Below, in pieces: positions 16,910 through 25,519 of a stretch of 36,035 nt of DNA. A model generated the notes under the pieces. The model worked only from the letters and a program-made list of their open reading frames with translations, was not told the DNA's origin and searched no databases. The translations under genes were made by a program, and so were the position numbers. The stretch comes from CAYYUA01 sp964542585 (GTDB lineage: Bacteria > Bacteroidota > Bacteroidia > CAILMK01 > CAYYUA01): positions 1-36,035 of the forward strand of contig CAZIUI010000025.1 in assembly GCA_964542585.1 (NCBI GenBank). Direction: 5' to 3'. Numbering within the stretch: the first letter of the stretch is position 1; each line of letters begins with the position of its first letter.

Positions 16910-18184
16910 TTAAAATACCCCTCGCAGTTTGATGGTTTGAGAAATTTTATCCATGGCCATGATGTAAGCTGCTAAACGCCAGTTGACTTTATATTGATCA
17001 GCCGTCTCATGCACTTGATCAAAAGCGCTTAGCAAAAACCGATCAGCCCTGCGGCTTACCCGCTCTTTCGTCCAAAAGAAGCCTAAACGATTTTGAACCC
17101 ATTCAAAATAGGAAACCGTTACACCGCCAGCGTTTGCCAAGATATCGGGTACAACACGAATATCCCGGTCATATAAAATGCTGTCAGCATTAGCCGATGT
17201 AGGGCCGTTGGCACCCTCTACGATCAATTTAGCTTTAATATCCGGAGCATTGTTTTTCGTTATTTGGTCCTCACTGGCTGCAGGCACTAGTAAGTCGGTT
17301 TCCATTGTCAGCAATTCATCCGGATGAATGGCCTCCCCGCCTTCAAAGCCTAAAAGGCTATTCTGGTTTTGCCTGGAATAATTGATGGCTTCATCGATAT
17401 TAATCCCATTATCATTGTAAACACAAGTATTGATGTCCGAGATGGCTATGATCCTGACCCCCAATCGTTGCAAAAGCTGAGCTGATACAGCTCCCACATT
17501 GCCAAAGCCCTGAATTACTGCTGTTGCGTTTTTAGGGTTAATACCAATTTTTTCCATAGCTGACCGGGCACAAACCATTACGCCCCTGCCTGTTGCTTCT
17601 TCCCGTCCCAGGGACCCTCCTAGCACTAACGGTTTACCAGTAACAATGGACGGAACAGAAAAGCCTTCCCTTCTGGCATAAGCATCCAGGAACCACGCCA
17701 TAACCTGTGGATCAGTTCCCATATCCGGTGCCGGGATATCTTTCTCTGGCCCTACCACATCGCCAAGCGATACTGCATAAGCTCTTGTAAGTTGCTCTAG
17801 CTCGCGATTTGAAAGCTGATTGGGATCGCATTTAACGCCTCCCTTAGCACCGCCAAACGGGATTTGAACCACCGCACACTTCAAGCTCATCCAAGTAGCC
17901 AGGGCTCTAACCTCATCTTTAGTCACAAATGGCGAAAAACGAATACCACCCTTCGAGGGCCCTAAATACTTGGAGTGGACAATGCGGTACCCTTCATAAA
18001 CACCACCGGAACCGTCATCATGGTTTAAACTTAAATTAACTTTCACCTCTTTAGCCGGGAATTTCAGCATGTTGTAGGTGTGGTAATCGATCCCGATCAA
18101 TCTGGCAGCCTCATCAAAGCGGGACATCATGGAATCCAGGGGATTTTCCTGGTCTTTGATAGGAGCTGGTTCTATAAATGCCAT
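16910..18184 (-). CDS. gdhA: Glu/Leu/Phe/Val dehydrogenase family, probably glutamate dehydrogenase
   Basis: A 424-residue oxidoreductase interconverting glutamate and 2-oxoglutarate plus ammonia. Family features are SKGGIRF (K78), WMSLKCAVVQIPFGGAKGG with K102 and catalytic K114, PAPDMGTD with D154, and the Rossmann loop GFGNVG (226-231). The length matches hexameric NAD-type bacterial and archaeal GDH, not the roughly 450-residue NADP form. The coenzyme cannot be proven from sequence. It sits between cdsA and psd and abuts psd without a gap, an odd place for a nitrogen-metabolism gene. ATG at 18184 lies 84 bases after the cdsA stop. Confidence 0.92.
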   Translation of the reverse strand: MAFIEPAPIKDQENPLDSMMSRFDEAARLIGIDYHTYNMLKFPAKEVKVNLSLNHDDGSGGVYEGYRIVHSKYLGPSKGGIRFSPFVTKDEVRALATWMSLKCAVVQIPFGGAKGGVKCDPNQLSNRELEQLTRAYAVSLGDVVGPEKDIPAPDMGTDPQVMAWFLDAYARREGFSVPSIVTGKPLVLGGSLGREEATGRGVMVCARSAMEKIGINPKNATAVIQGFGNVGAVSAQLLQRLGVRIIAISDINTCVYNDNGINIDEAINYSRQNQNSLLGFEGGEAIHPDELLTMETDLLVPAASEDQITKNNAPDIKAKLIVEGANGPTSANADSILYDRDIRVVPDILANAGGVTVSYFEWVQNRLGFFWTKERVSRRADRFLLSAFDQVHETADQYKVNWRLAAYIMAMDKISQTIKLRGVF

Positions 18185-18268
18185 TTATGGAGGATTTCAG
18201 TTTTTCTTCAAATTTAAACCTTTATGCTCTAGCCATTTTAGCTAAAAGTTATTATTCCTTGCAGATTC

Positions 18269-19081
18269 CTACCAGGTATAGATCAAAGGAAATACCAACA
18301 GTATACTTATCAGCATCCCATCAAACCGGTCTAGCACACCACCGTGGCCAGGCATTATAGAACCGGAATCTTCCCATCCTGCCTGCCGCTTTAAGGCTGA
18401 TTGGAACAAATCCCCCACTACGGCCCCAATACCTATTAAAAAACCTCCTAACATTGTTTGAAGGATGGATAGGGCTAACCAATCAGTCCAATACCACACC
18501 AAGCCTGCTAAGCCACAAAAAAGTAATCCGCCAATGGTCCCTTCCCAGGTTTTCCCAGGAGACAAGCCCGGAACCAGCGGTTTAGTCCCAAAACTTTTAC
18601 CAACCGCGTAAGCCATGGTATCATTAATCCACACCAGGGTAAGTGTGAACAATACCAATAAGCCCTGATGCTGTTCGTGCTTAAAGGCTAACAACATGAT
18701 AAGTAAAATGGGTAAGGTCAGGTAAGCCCACCCAAATACTGTCAGGCTTAAGTTGACAGGAAGGTATTCGGCATCTCTTCTTATAAAACAGGTAATACCA
18801 GCTATTACCAAAACCGGAAGTATCCAGCTCAAGCTTATGTGGAAGGTTGTCAAGGGTAATTGTAGAACTACCAGCCCTGAAAAGCCCAGGCTCAGGATAA
18901 TACCGCTCCATTTGAAGGGCTGGTATCCCAATGCTTCCGTTAGTTGGTAAAATTCTAAAAGGCCTTTGACCTGAATAAAAAGGGAAAGCGCCACCAGGCT
19001 CCACCCATTCCAGAGCACACCTACGAGCATCAAGCTCAAAAACGCAGCACTGCTACAGACCCGCTTTAGCAGGTTACTCAT
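18269..19081 (-). CDS. cdsA: Phosphatidate cytidylyltransferase (CDP-diglyceride synthase)
   Basis: A 270-residue membrane enzyme that makes CDP-diacylglycerol from CTP and phosphatidic acid, the branch point of phospholipid synthesis. About eight hydrophobic segments are visible. The signature SPGKTWEGTIGG lies near 155-167, and the C-terminal hallmark runs from GDLFQSALKR through PGHGGVLDRFDGM. The ATG (19081) overlaps the TGA of the CPBP protease gene as ATGA, indicating translational coupling. The downstream genes gdh and psd are on the same strand. Confidence 0.95.
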   Translation of the reverse strand: MSNLLKRVCSSAAFLSLMLVGVLWNGWSLVALSLFIQVKGLLEFYQLTEALGYQPFKWSGIILSLGFSGLVVLQLPLTTFHISLSWILPVLVIAGITCFIRRDAEYLPVNLSLTVFGWAYLTLPILLIMLLAFKHEQHQGLLVLFTLTLVWINDTMAYAVGKSFGTKPLVPGLSPGKTWEGTIGGLLFCGLAGLVWYWTDWLALSILQTMLGGFLIGIGAVVGDLFQSALKRQAGWEDSGSIMPGHGGVLDRFDGMLISILLVFPLIYTW

Positions 19082-20232
19082 AGTTCCTGGCTTAAGATGA
19101 CCTGCTCAGCGGATTCAGCATCGTCAGGGTTGACGTAAATCTCAACTTCCCCAAACAAGTGGTAAGATGAATCTTTTTTATCGAGAATTACCGCTTGTAT
19201 GCTCTGGTTTTCAAGGGCACCTTTCACAATTTCAGCCTTATGCCTGAGGCTGGTCGTGTAAATTTTTTGCCATCCTTGCACCTGATCCCCTTCCTGGCCA
19301 AATAAATCCTGGTTTATACGGCTTAAAAAGAACATGATAAGCCCTCCTAAAAGCATGCTTACCAAGGCTGTTACAACTGGATAATCCATAGCTAGCTGAT
19401 CCTCCACGCTGGCTTTCATCAGGCCTTTTTGTTGAAAAAAACGTGCAGTTACACCAGCAAAATTATTGATAAAGTGGGCAAAAACAGGCACCCATATTGT
19501 ACCCGTGAAGTACAGCAAATATCCCAACACCAACCCCAGAAAAAATCGGGGTAAAAAATCAAAGAATTGCATATGAAAAGCACTGAATAGAAAAGCCGAA
19601 GCAATAATGGCCACGTGAGCACGCCCATTCCACTGATACAACATTCGCTGCAACAGGCCCCGGAAAAAAAATTCCTCAGCAACTGCAGCCGTTACTCCTA
19701 CAACCAACACATTTAAAATCCACTGCTTCACGCCTGTCATGTTTAGGAAGGCCTGCATGAGCTCCTGATTTTGCTCCTGCATTCTGCGCATCCATTGCTC
19801 TAACCAGCTCAGACTTTCCGGCAAGGTCATCGCTTGGTTGACTTCATTGAGCCAGTTGATAAAGGGATAAATGAGCACCAAAAGGGGAATTACCAATAAA
19901 AAAGAACCCCAATGGCGTGGGTTATTCATGCTTAAGTAGCGGATAAGCTTTTCCCGAAAGAAAAGGGGAACCACAAAAGCAGGGATCAAGAATAGGCCAA
20001 CTGCTGAAAAGAATTGAAAAATTTTAAGCCCTGTAACCTGTTGATTTGATAGCTGGGACACCTCATAACTAGCAAGACCCTGAAAACCAGCCCCGCTTAC
20101 TACACCACCTATGGCTGTACCTAAAAGGGAGAACAAAAAAGCAGAGAGCATCGTCACTCCTACCAGGATCAATAATTGGGAAAATTTTTCGGGCCAAGTC
20201 AGGTACCGCTGGATCGGCTTGATGTTCTCCAT
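19078..20232 (-). CDS. CPBP-family intramembrane metalloprotease fused to a DUF2007-like C-terminal domain
   Basis: A 384-residue polytopic protein. The ATG at 20232 (MENIKPIQRY) is preferred to a start at 20301, whose extra 23 residues would overlap the divergent dusB gene. The CPBP (Abi/Rce1-like) motifs are complete: EEFFFRG with E186, E187 and R191; H220 in AFHMQFFDFLPRFFLG; and HFINN with H253 and N257. Helices surround them from about 20 to 305. After a final helix, residues 321-384 form a soluble tail (WQKIYTTSLRHKAEIVKG, then EVEIYVNPDDAESA) that resembles the DUF2007 'putative signal transducing' domain. Its role and protease substrate are unknown. Its stop overlaps the cdsA start by 4 bases. 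Confidence 0.86.
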   Translation of the reverse strand: MENIKPIQRYLTWPEKFSQLLILVGVTMLSAFLFSLLGTAIGGVVSGAGFQGLASYEVSQLSNQQVTGLKIFQFFSAVGLFLIPAFVVPLFFREKLIRYLSMNNPRHWGSFLLVIPLLVLIYPFINWLNEVNQAMTLPESLSWLEQWMRRMQEQNQELMQAFLNMTGVKQWILNVLVVGVTAAVAEEFFFRGLLQRMLYQWNGRAHVAIIASAFLFSAFHMQFFDFLPRFFLGLVLGYLLYFTGTIWVPVFAHFINNFAGVTARFFQQKGLMKASVEDQLAMDYPVVTALVSMLLGGLIMFFLSRINQDLFGQEGDQVQGWQKIYTTSLRHKAEIVKGALENQSIQAVILDKKDSSYHLFGEVEIYVNPDDAESAEQVILSQEL

Positions 20233-20250
20233 AAGGTTCCCGTAATTTTG
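20219..20250 (+). promoter_or_regulatory. Candidate dusB promoter inside the CPBP/dusB divergent junction
   Basis: TTG (20219-20221), 21 bases, then a perfect TAATTTTG -7 box (20243-20250). The dusB GTG start is 18 bases downstream and an AAAAAGG ribosome site (20254-20260) lies between. The -33 element falls inside the first codons of the divergent CPBP gene. Pattern match only; the spacing is longer than in the best promoters here. Confidence 0.33.
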
Positions 20251-20268
20251 AATAAAAAGGTTGCAAAA

Positions 20269-21273
20269 GTGGTAAAAATACAAAACATCGATCTTGGGCA
20301 ATTCCCCTTGCTAGTGGCACCCATGGAGGATGTTAGCGATCCTCCTTTCCGGCGGTTGTGTAAGCAATACGGGGCCGATATGATGTACACTGAGTTTATT
20401 TCATCGGAAGGCCTCATCCGCCAAGCCGGTAAAAGCACAAAGAAACTGGATTTATTTGAGCAAGAACGTCCTGTGGGCATCCAGATATTCGGCAGTGAGA
20501 TAGAAAGCATGAAAGAGGCGACTCGTATTGCCGAAACAGCACAGCCGGATGTGATCGATATCAATTACGGATGTCCGGTGAAAAACGTTGCCTGTAAAGG
20601 TGCCGGTGCGGGCATTTTGAAGGATATCCCCAAGATGGTGGATATGACGGCTCAAATCGTTAAAAGTACCAGCCTCCCGGTCACAGTCAAAACCCGCCTG
20701 GGTTGGGATAATGACACCAAGTATATAACCGAAGTGGCTGAACGCCTTCAGGATGTCGGCATTCAAGGCCTAAGCATCCATGGAAGAACCCGCGTTCAGA
20801 TGTACAAAGGGCAGGCCGACTGGACCCTCATTGGGCAGATCAAACAAAACCCGCGCATTCATATTCCCATATTTGGCAATGGTGACGTGAATTCGCCCGA
20901 AACGGCCTCTGAAAAAAGGCAAACCTACGGTGTTGACGGCATTATGATCGGCCGTGCCGGTATCGGTCAGCCATGGGTTTTTAGGGATATCAAACAATAC
21001 CTGGAAACGGGGGAAATATTGCCGCCCCCGGACATTACTGAAAGGGTACAGGTGTGTAAGCAACACCTTAATGATTCGATCAAGTGGAAAGGAGAACAAA
21101 AGGGAGTTCTGGAAATGCGCCGCCATTACCAGAATTATTTCAAAAATTACCCGGGATTTAAGCAGTTCAGAACCAGGCTTGTCCAAGAAAATCATCCTGA
21201 TGCGTTGTTCCATACCCTTGATGAGGTTGAAAACTATTATCAGGAAAATCCATCCCTGCTTAACAGGGCTTAG
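20269..21273 (+). CDS. dusB: tRNA-dihydrouridine synthase, DusB type
   Basis: A 334-residue flavoenzyme that reduces uridines in tRNA to dihydrouridine using FMN and NAD(P)H. Motifs are LVAPMEDVSDPPFR (FMN site, about 15-28), INYGCPVKNV with catalytic C102, TVKTRLGWD, SIHGRTRVQMYKG, GNGDVNSPE and MIGRAGIGQPWVF. The start is GTG at 20269. The family normally begins a few residues before NIDLGQFPL, and an AAAAAGG ribosome site lies 8 bases upstream. A longer reading from TTG 20176 would overlap the divergent CPBP gene and add sequence unlike the family. It is followed after 95 bases by ftsK. Confidence 0.93.
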   Translation: MVKIQNIDLGQFPLLVAPMEDVSDPPFRRLCKQYGADMMYTEFISSEGLIRQAGKSTKKLDLFEQERPVGIQIFGSEIESMKEATRIAETAQPDVIDINYGCPVKNVACKGAGAGILKDIPKMVDMTAQIVKSTSLPVTVKTRLGWDNDTKYITEVAERLQDVGIQGLSIHGRTRVQMYKGQADWTLIGQIKQNPRIHIPIFGNGDVNSPETASEKRQTYGVDGIMIGRAGIGQPWVFRDIKQYLETGEILPPPDITERVQVCKQHLNDSIKWKGEQKGVLEMRRHYQNYFKNYPGFKQFRTRLVQENHPDALFHTLDEVENYYQENPSLLNRA

Positions 21274-21368
21274 GAAGTTGCTTATTTTTGTTGCGGTAAT
21301 CCAGCTGGCTAAAGCGGCTGGTTAGTGACGTAATTGGCTCAACTGATTCAGAAATATTAGCTCCCTAC

Positions 21369-23909
21369 ATGGCCAATCAGGAAAAGGCCCGGAATTACTT
21401 CAAAAGTGCTCAAAAGGGAAAGGAAAAAGGATCTGCTTTTGCGCCCAAGTATGATCATCGCTACCCTAGGGTTCTGGGTGTTGTTTTATTGGCCTTTTCA
21501 GCGCTTTTGCTATTAGCCTTTACCTCCTTTCTTTTCTCCTGGCAGGCTGATCAAAGTGTGGCCCAGAATTTCGGTTGGCAAATGTTCAAAGATGCCAATC
21601 CCCAGATGGCCAAAAACTGGATGGGTGTTGTGGGGGCTTACTTAGGTCATTTGTTCATTTACCGGTGGTTCGGGTTAGCGGCTTACTTGTTTGTATTTGT
21701 CATCGGCCTCTTAGGCCTCAGTTTAATATTCCAGTATCAACCCTTGCCGTTGGGTCGTAATCTTACGGGCGCTCTTTTCTTCATAGCCTGGATTGCTATT
21801 ACGCTAGGTTTTTTATTTGAGGATAGCCTGGCCATTTTAGGAGGTGGTTTTGGCTATGCTACTCAGCATTGGCTAAAAGGACTCTTAGGCACACCAGGTT
21901 TGGTAATCCTGCTAATTGTAAGCTTAGTGGTTTATGCCATACTGGCATTTGACATCAACCTCAAACTAACCCCCTTAATCAGGTTAAAGGAGTGGATTTT
22001 CGACATCTGGCAGCGTTTGTGGCTTAAAGGCTACCAGCTTATGGGCTACCAAACAGCTGTTGCGCCATCAGGTAACGAAACCTTCCCCGAAGCATCTTCA
22101 AGCGACAATTACAATGCCGGGGCTGTAGAGCAAGAGGACGATGCATCACCGGACGTCCATTCTAGTGAGCCTTTCCAATCTGATACCTCATCCCCTGATC
22201 AAGATTCACAAGAACAAGGAACGCGTGTTGAATTGGATCCGTCAATTCCCTCTTCAACTACCGATGAAAGCCAAGCTAAAAGTTATTCAGAGCCCTCAGG
22301 GGGGGATGATGAAATTCCTTCCCTGGAAATTGAAGATACCAGGGAGCAAAACGAGGTGGAAGAAGTAGATGATCGAGAGATGACGCATACGGCTTACGAT
22401 CCCACTCTGGATCTCTCCCGCTACCAGTTCCCTCCTGTAGACCTCCTCAATGAGTATAATACGGAGAAACGCCAAATAAACCAGGAAGAGCTAGAGGAGC
22501 GTAAAAACCTGATCATCAATACCCTAAAGAACTACAAGATTGACATTGATAAGATCAAAGCCACTGTAGGGCCTACTGTTACGCTTTATGAGATCGTACC
22601 AGCGCCAGGTGTTCGCATATCCAAGATCCGTAACCTGGAAGATGACATTGCCTTGAGCCTTGCCGCATTGGGTATTCGTATCATAGCACCCATTCCCGGT
22701 CGCGGAACCATCGGTATTGAGGTTCCCAATTCTAACCCGGAGATGGTAGGCATGAAGAACATCCTGGCTTCCAAGGATTTTAAGGAAAGCACCAACGAAC
22801 TACCCATAGCCCTTGGTAAAACCATTTCCAACGAAGTTTACCTGACCGACCTAACCAAGATGCCTCATTTACTGATGGCCGGTGCTACAGGTCAGGGGAA
22901 ATCCGTAGGGCTTAATGTGATGCTGGGTTCATTGCTTTACAAAAAGCACCCGTCCCAAGTGAAGTTTGTATTGGTTGATCCTAAAAAGGTGGAGCTGAGC
23001 TTATTTCAAAAGATCAAAAATCACTTCCTGGCCCAATTACCCAATGCTGAAGAGCCTATCATCACCGATACCAATCAGGTGATCACCTCGCTTAATTCCT
23101 TATGCACGGAGATGGATCAGCGCTATGACCTGCTTAAAGATGCCCAGGTACGTAACCTAGCGGAATACAACCATAAATTCATTAACCGGCAACTGAACCC
23201 GGAAAAGGGGCATCGTTTCCTCCCCTATATCGTCCTGGTTATTGATGAGATGGCCGACCTCATGATGACGGCCGGCAAGGAAGTGGAAGCCCCTATTGCC
23301 CGGCTTGCTCAATTAGCAAGAGCGATTGGTATTCACTTGATCTTAGCCACCCAACGGCCTTCCGTTAACATTATAACCGGAGTTATAAAAGCCAATTTCC
23401 CTGCTCGCATTGCTTTCCGGGTAACATCCCGTGTGGATTCCCGAACTATCCTGGACGCAGGAGGGGCCGAGCAACTCATAGGAAAAGGCGATATGCTTTT
23501 CACAGACGGAGGAGATCTGATAAGGCTCCAATGTGCTTTTCTGGATACGGAAGAGATCGAAACAGTGACCAATTTTATTAGTCAGCAACAAGCCTACACC
23601 CATCCTTATGAGCTGCCCGAAGCGCCGGATAAAAACGGGGGCGAGCAATCATCAGCAGAAGACGTTTTGGAGAACCTGGACCCGCTGTTTAACGAGGCCG
23701 CTCAGTTAATTGTAAAGCATCAGCAAGGATCTACATCCTTGATACAGCGGAGGTTAAAGTTGGGGTATAACCGAGCCGGCCGCATCGTGGATCAACTGGA
23801 GGCAGCCGGAGTAATTGGTCCCTATGAGGGAAGTAAATCCCGTGAGGTGCTTATTGATGATGAATACGCATTGGAACAATTTTTGACCCAATTGGGTGAG
23901 AATAAATAA
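21369..23909 (+). CDS. ftsK: DNA translocase FtsK/SpoIIIE
   Basis: An 846-residue septal DNA pump that moves chromosome ends through the closing septum and activates XerCD/dif recombination. Four to five N-terminal membrane helices (about 35-200) are followed by an acidic, Ser/Glu-rich linker (about 225-345). The alpha-beta motor has Walker A GATGQGKS (505-512) and Walker B VLVIDEMADLMM (D626, E627). The C-terminal gamma winged helix (about 775-846, QRRLKLGYNRAGRIVDQLE) reads KOPS-like polarity sites. The length is typical of the phylum. ATG at 21369. A TATTTTTG box at 21283-21290 might give it its own -7 element, but no -33 partner is seen. lolA follows 14 bases later. Confidence 0.96.
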   Translation: MANQEKARNYFKSAQKGKEKGSAFAPKYDHRYPRVLGVVLLAFSALLLLAFTSFLFSWQADQSVAQNFGWQMFKDANPQMAKNWMGVVGAYLGHLFIYRWFGLAAYLFVFVIGLLGLSLIFQYQPLPLGRNLTGALFFIAWIAITLGFLFEDSLAILGGGFGYATQHWLKGLLGTPGLVILLIVSLVVYAILAFDINLKLTPLIRLKEWIFDIWQRLWLKGYQLMGYQTAVAPSGNETFPEASSSDNYNAGAVEQEDDASPDVHSSEPFQSDTSSPDQDSQEQGTRVELDPSIPSSTTDESQAKSYSEPSGGDDEIPSLEIEDTREQNEVEEVDDREMTHTAYDPTLDLSRYQFPPVDLLNEYNTEKRQINQEELEERKNLIINTLKNYKIDIDKIKATVGPTVTLYEIVPAPGVRISKIRNLEDDIALSLAALGIRIIAPIPGRGTIGIEVPNSNPEMVGMKNILASKDFKESTNELPIALGKTISNEVYLTDLTKMPHLLMAGATGQGKSVGLNVMLGSLLYKKHPSQVKFVLVDPKKVELSLFQKIKNHFLAQLPNAEEPIITDTNQVITSLNSLCTEMDQRYDLLKDAQVRNLAEYNHKFINRQLNPEKGHRFLPYIVLVIDEMADLMMTAGKEVEAPIARLAQLARAIGIHLILATQRPSVNIITGVIKANFPARIAFRVTSRVDSRTILDAGGAEQLIGKGDMLFTDGGDLIRLQCAFLDTEEIETVTNFISQQQAYTHPYELPEAPDKNGGEQSSAEDVLENLDPLFNEAAQLIVKHQQGSTSLIQRRLKLGYNRAGRIVDQLEAAGVIGPYEGSKSREVLIDDEYALEQFLTQLGENK

Positions 23910-23923
23910 ACCTTTTAAATCTC

Positions 23924-24595
23924 ATGATGCGGATATTGTATTTGACGATTTTCCTGGGTCTTGTTCCTTTTTTTAGTTCAGCTCAGCAAGATCAAAAGGG
24001 AATGAATGTTAAGCAGAAAGCAAAGGTTATACTGGATCGTGTAAAGAGTAAGCACAAGACTGCGGAAAGTATAAAAGTTGATTTCAGCTTTAAGCTTGAA
24101 AATAAAAAGCGTGACAACTTTAAAGAAGTGAGAGAAGGTACCGCTACCATTAAAGGAGATAAATTCCGGGTAAACCTTGGAAGTCACCTGATCATCTGCG
24201 ATAACAACACAGTTTGGACGTATTTAAAGGAGGCGGATGAAGTACAGGTTAATACGTATAAGCCCGACCAAATGAAAATCAACCCTTCTGAAATGTTTAC
24301 CCTGTATAAAGAAGGTTTCCTGTACGGATATAAAGGAGAAAAAACAGTAGACGGCAAACCCTATTACCGGGTAGAATTAACCCCAGAAAACAAAGAAAAA
24401 TCCTTTTACAAAATTCGTCTACTCGTAAATCAGGATGACTATCATATTTCCCAAACCAAGGTATTTGAAAAAGATGGCAGTATCTACACGTATGACTTCA
24501 AAAACTACCGCCTTGACCAAAATATAGCTACCAAGCAATTTACATTTAACAAGCAGCAACACCCCAACGTTACAGTTATTGACCTTCGTAAATAG
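23924..24595 (+). CDS. lolA: LolA-like periplasmic outer-membrane lipoprotein carrier
   Basis: A 223-residue exported protein with a signal peptide (MMRILYLTIFLGLVPFFSSA, then QQDQ). The mature part has the LolA-like half-barrel pattern: an N-terminal helix (AKVILDRVKSKHKTAESIKV), strands such as VDFSFKLENK, GTATIKGDKFRVN, and a long central strand region ending in KQFTFNKQQHPNVTVIDLR. It should shuttle lipoproteins from LolCDE across the periplasm. Bacteroidota LolA proteins are divergent, so other LolA-fold lipid carriers are possible. ATG codons at 23924 and 23927 are both plausible starts. It is 14 bases from ftsK, a neighbour order also seen in proteobacteria (ftsK-lolA). Confidence 0.88.
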   Translation: MMRILYLTIFLGLVPFFSSAQQDQKGMNVKQKAKVILDRVKSKHKTAESIKVDFSFKLENKKRDNFKEVREGTATIKGDKFRVNLGSHLIICDNNTVWTYLKEADEVQVNTYKPDQMKINPSEMFTLYKEGFLYGYKGEKTVDGKPYYRVELTPENKEKSFYKIRLLVNQDDYHISQTKVFEKDGSIYTYDFKNYRLDQNIATKQFTFNKQQHPNVTVIDLRK

Positions 24596-24664
24596 GCCTT
24601 CATACTTGGTTTTTCTCTATAAACTGCCCTTGCTTCACTACAACTGAAATTGGTATAGCAATTT

Positions 24665-25438
24665 ATGCACGAAAACACTGAAGCGTTTTCCAGGCTTTTA
24701 GGGATATTGGATGATCTCCGAACGCAGTGCCCATGGGATCGTGCCCAAACCTTTGAGTCTTTAAGGCCTAATACCATTGAGGAGGCTTACGAATTATCCG
24801 AGCACCTGTTGGATAAGGATTTGGAGGGAATGAAAGAGGAACTGGGTGATCTCTTGCTTCATGTTGCATTTTATGCAAAGATGGCCCGGGAAGAGGAAGC
24901 TTTTAACATGGCCGATGTGTGCAACACTGTAAGTGATAAACTAGTAAGACGCCATCCCCATATTTACGGAGACACTGTGGCAAATAGTGAACATGTAGTA
25001 AAACAAAACTGGGAACAGATCAAACAGCAGGAAAAACAAGATAAAGGCACACTGGATGGGTTGCCCACCAACCTTCCGTCCTTGATCAAGGCATCACGCT
25101 TACAGGAAAAAGCAAGCGGTGTTGGTTTCGACTGGGATCAAAAAGACCAAGTATGGGAGAAAGTAAAAGAAGAGTTAGAAGAATTTCAACTAAGTAGTGA
25201 AAACCAAACCGATGATGAGGCATTGAAATCAGAATTTGGGGATCTTATATTTTCATTGGTAAACTACGCTCGCTACATCGGTATTGACCCCGATAACGCC
25301 CTTGAGCAAACCAATCAAAAATTTGCCAAGCGGTTTCAGGAAATGGAAAAGCAGGTAAAAGATGCCGGCCGTGAGATTAAAGATTTACCGCAGGTTGAAC
25401 TGGAACAGCATTGGCAAGCTGCTAAAACCAAGGCTTAA
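24665..25438 (+). CDS. mazG: Nucleoside triphosphate pyrophosphohydrolase MazG
   Basis: A 257-residue all-alpha NTP pyrophosphohydrolase that removes non-canonical or excess (d)NTPs. Both tandem MazG domains are present. The first begins CPWDRAQTFESLRPNTIEEAYEL and carries EELGDLLLHVAFYAKMA (the ExxE-12-ExxD metal site). The second has KVKEELEEF and FGDLIFSLVNYARYIG. The length matches the E. coli enzyme. ATG at 24665 lies 69 bases after lolA, on the same strand. A strong hairpin terminator (25461-25494) closes this plus-strand block. Confidence 0.95.
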   Translation: MHENTEAFSRLLGILDDLRTQCPWDRAQTFESLRPNTIEEAYELSEHLLDKDLEGMKEELGDLLLHVAFYAKMAREEEAFNMADVCNTVSDKLVRRHPHIYGDTVANSEHVVKQNWEQIKQQEKQDKGTLDGLPTNLPSLIKASRLQEKASGVGFDWDQKDQVWEKVKEELEEFQLSSENQTDDEALKSEFGDLIFSLVNYARYIGIDPDNALEQTNQKFAKRFQEMEKQVKDAGREIKDLPQVELEQHWQAAKTKA

Positions 25439-25460
25439 GCACAAAAAACCATTGTAACTA

Positions 25461-25494
25461 AAAAAGCCCAACCGCTGAAGCGGCTGGGCTTTTT
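25461..25494. terminator. Bidirectional intrinsic terminator between mazG and tonB
   Basis: The arm AAAAAGCCCA-A-CCGC (25461-25475) pairs with GCGG-C-TGGGCTTTTT (25480-25494) around a TGAA tetraloop, with a single A/C mismatch. The arms carry A-tract and T-tract flanks, so it can stop both mazG (+) and the ruvA-sprA-gcvH-tonB block (-). It is 22 bases past the mazG stop and 25 bases past the tonB stop. Confidence 0.9.
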
Positions 25495-25519
25495 ATTTAT
25501 AATGCCTTATTTAAAGGGA

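Noticed and set aside
20176..20268. N-terminal extension of dusB from a TTG
   Set aside because: It overlaps the divergent CPBP gene and is unlike the DusB family; the GTG at 20269 has a good ribosome site.
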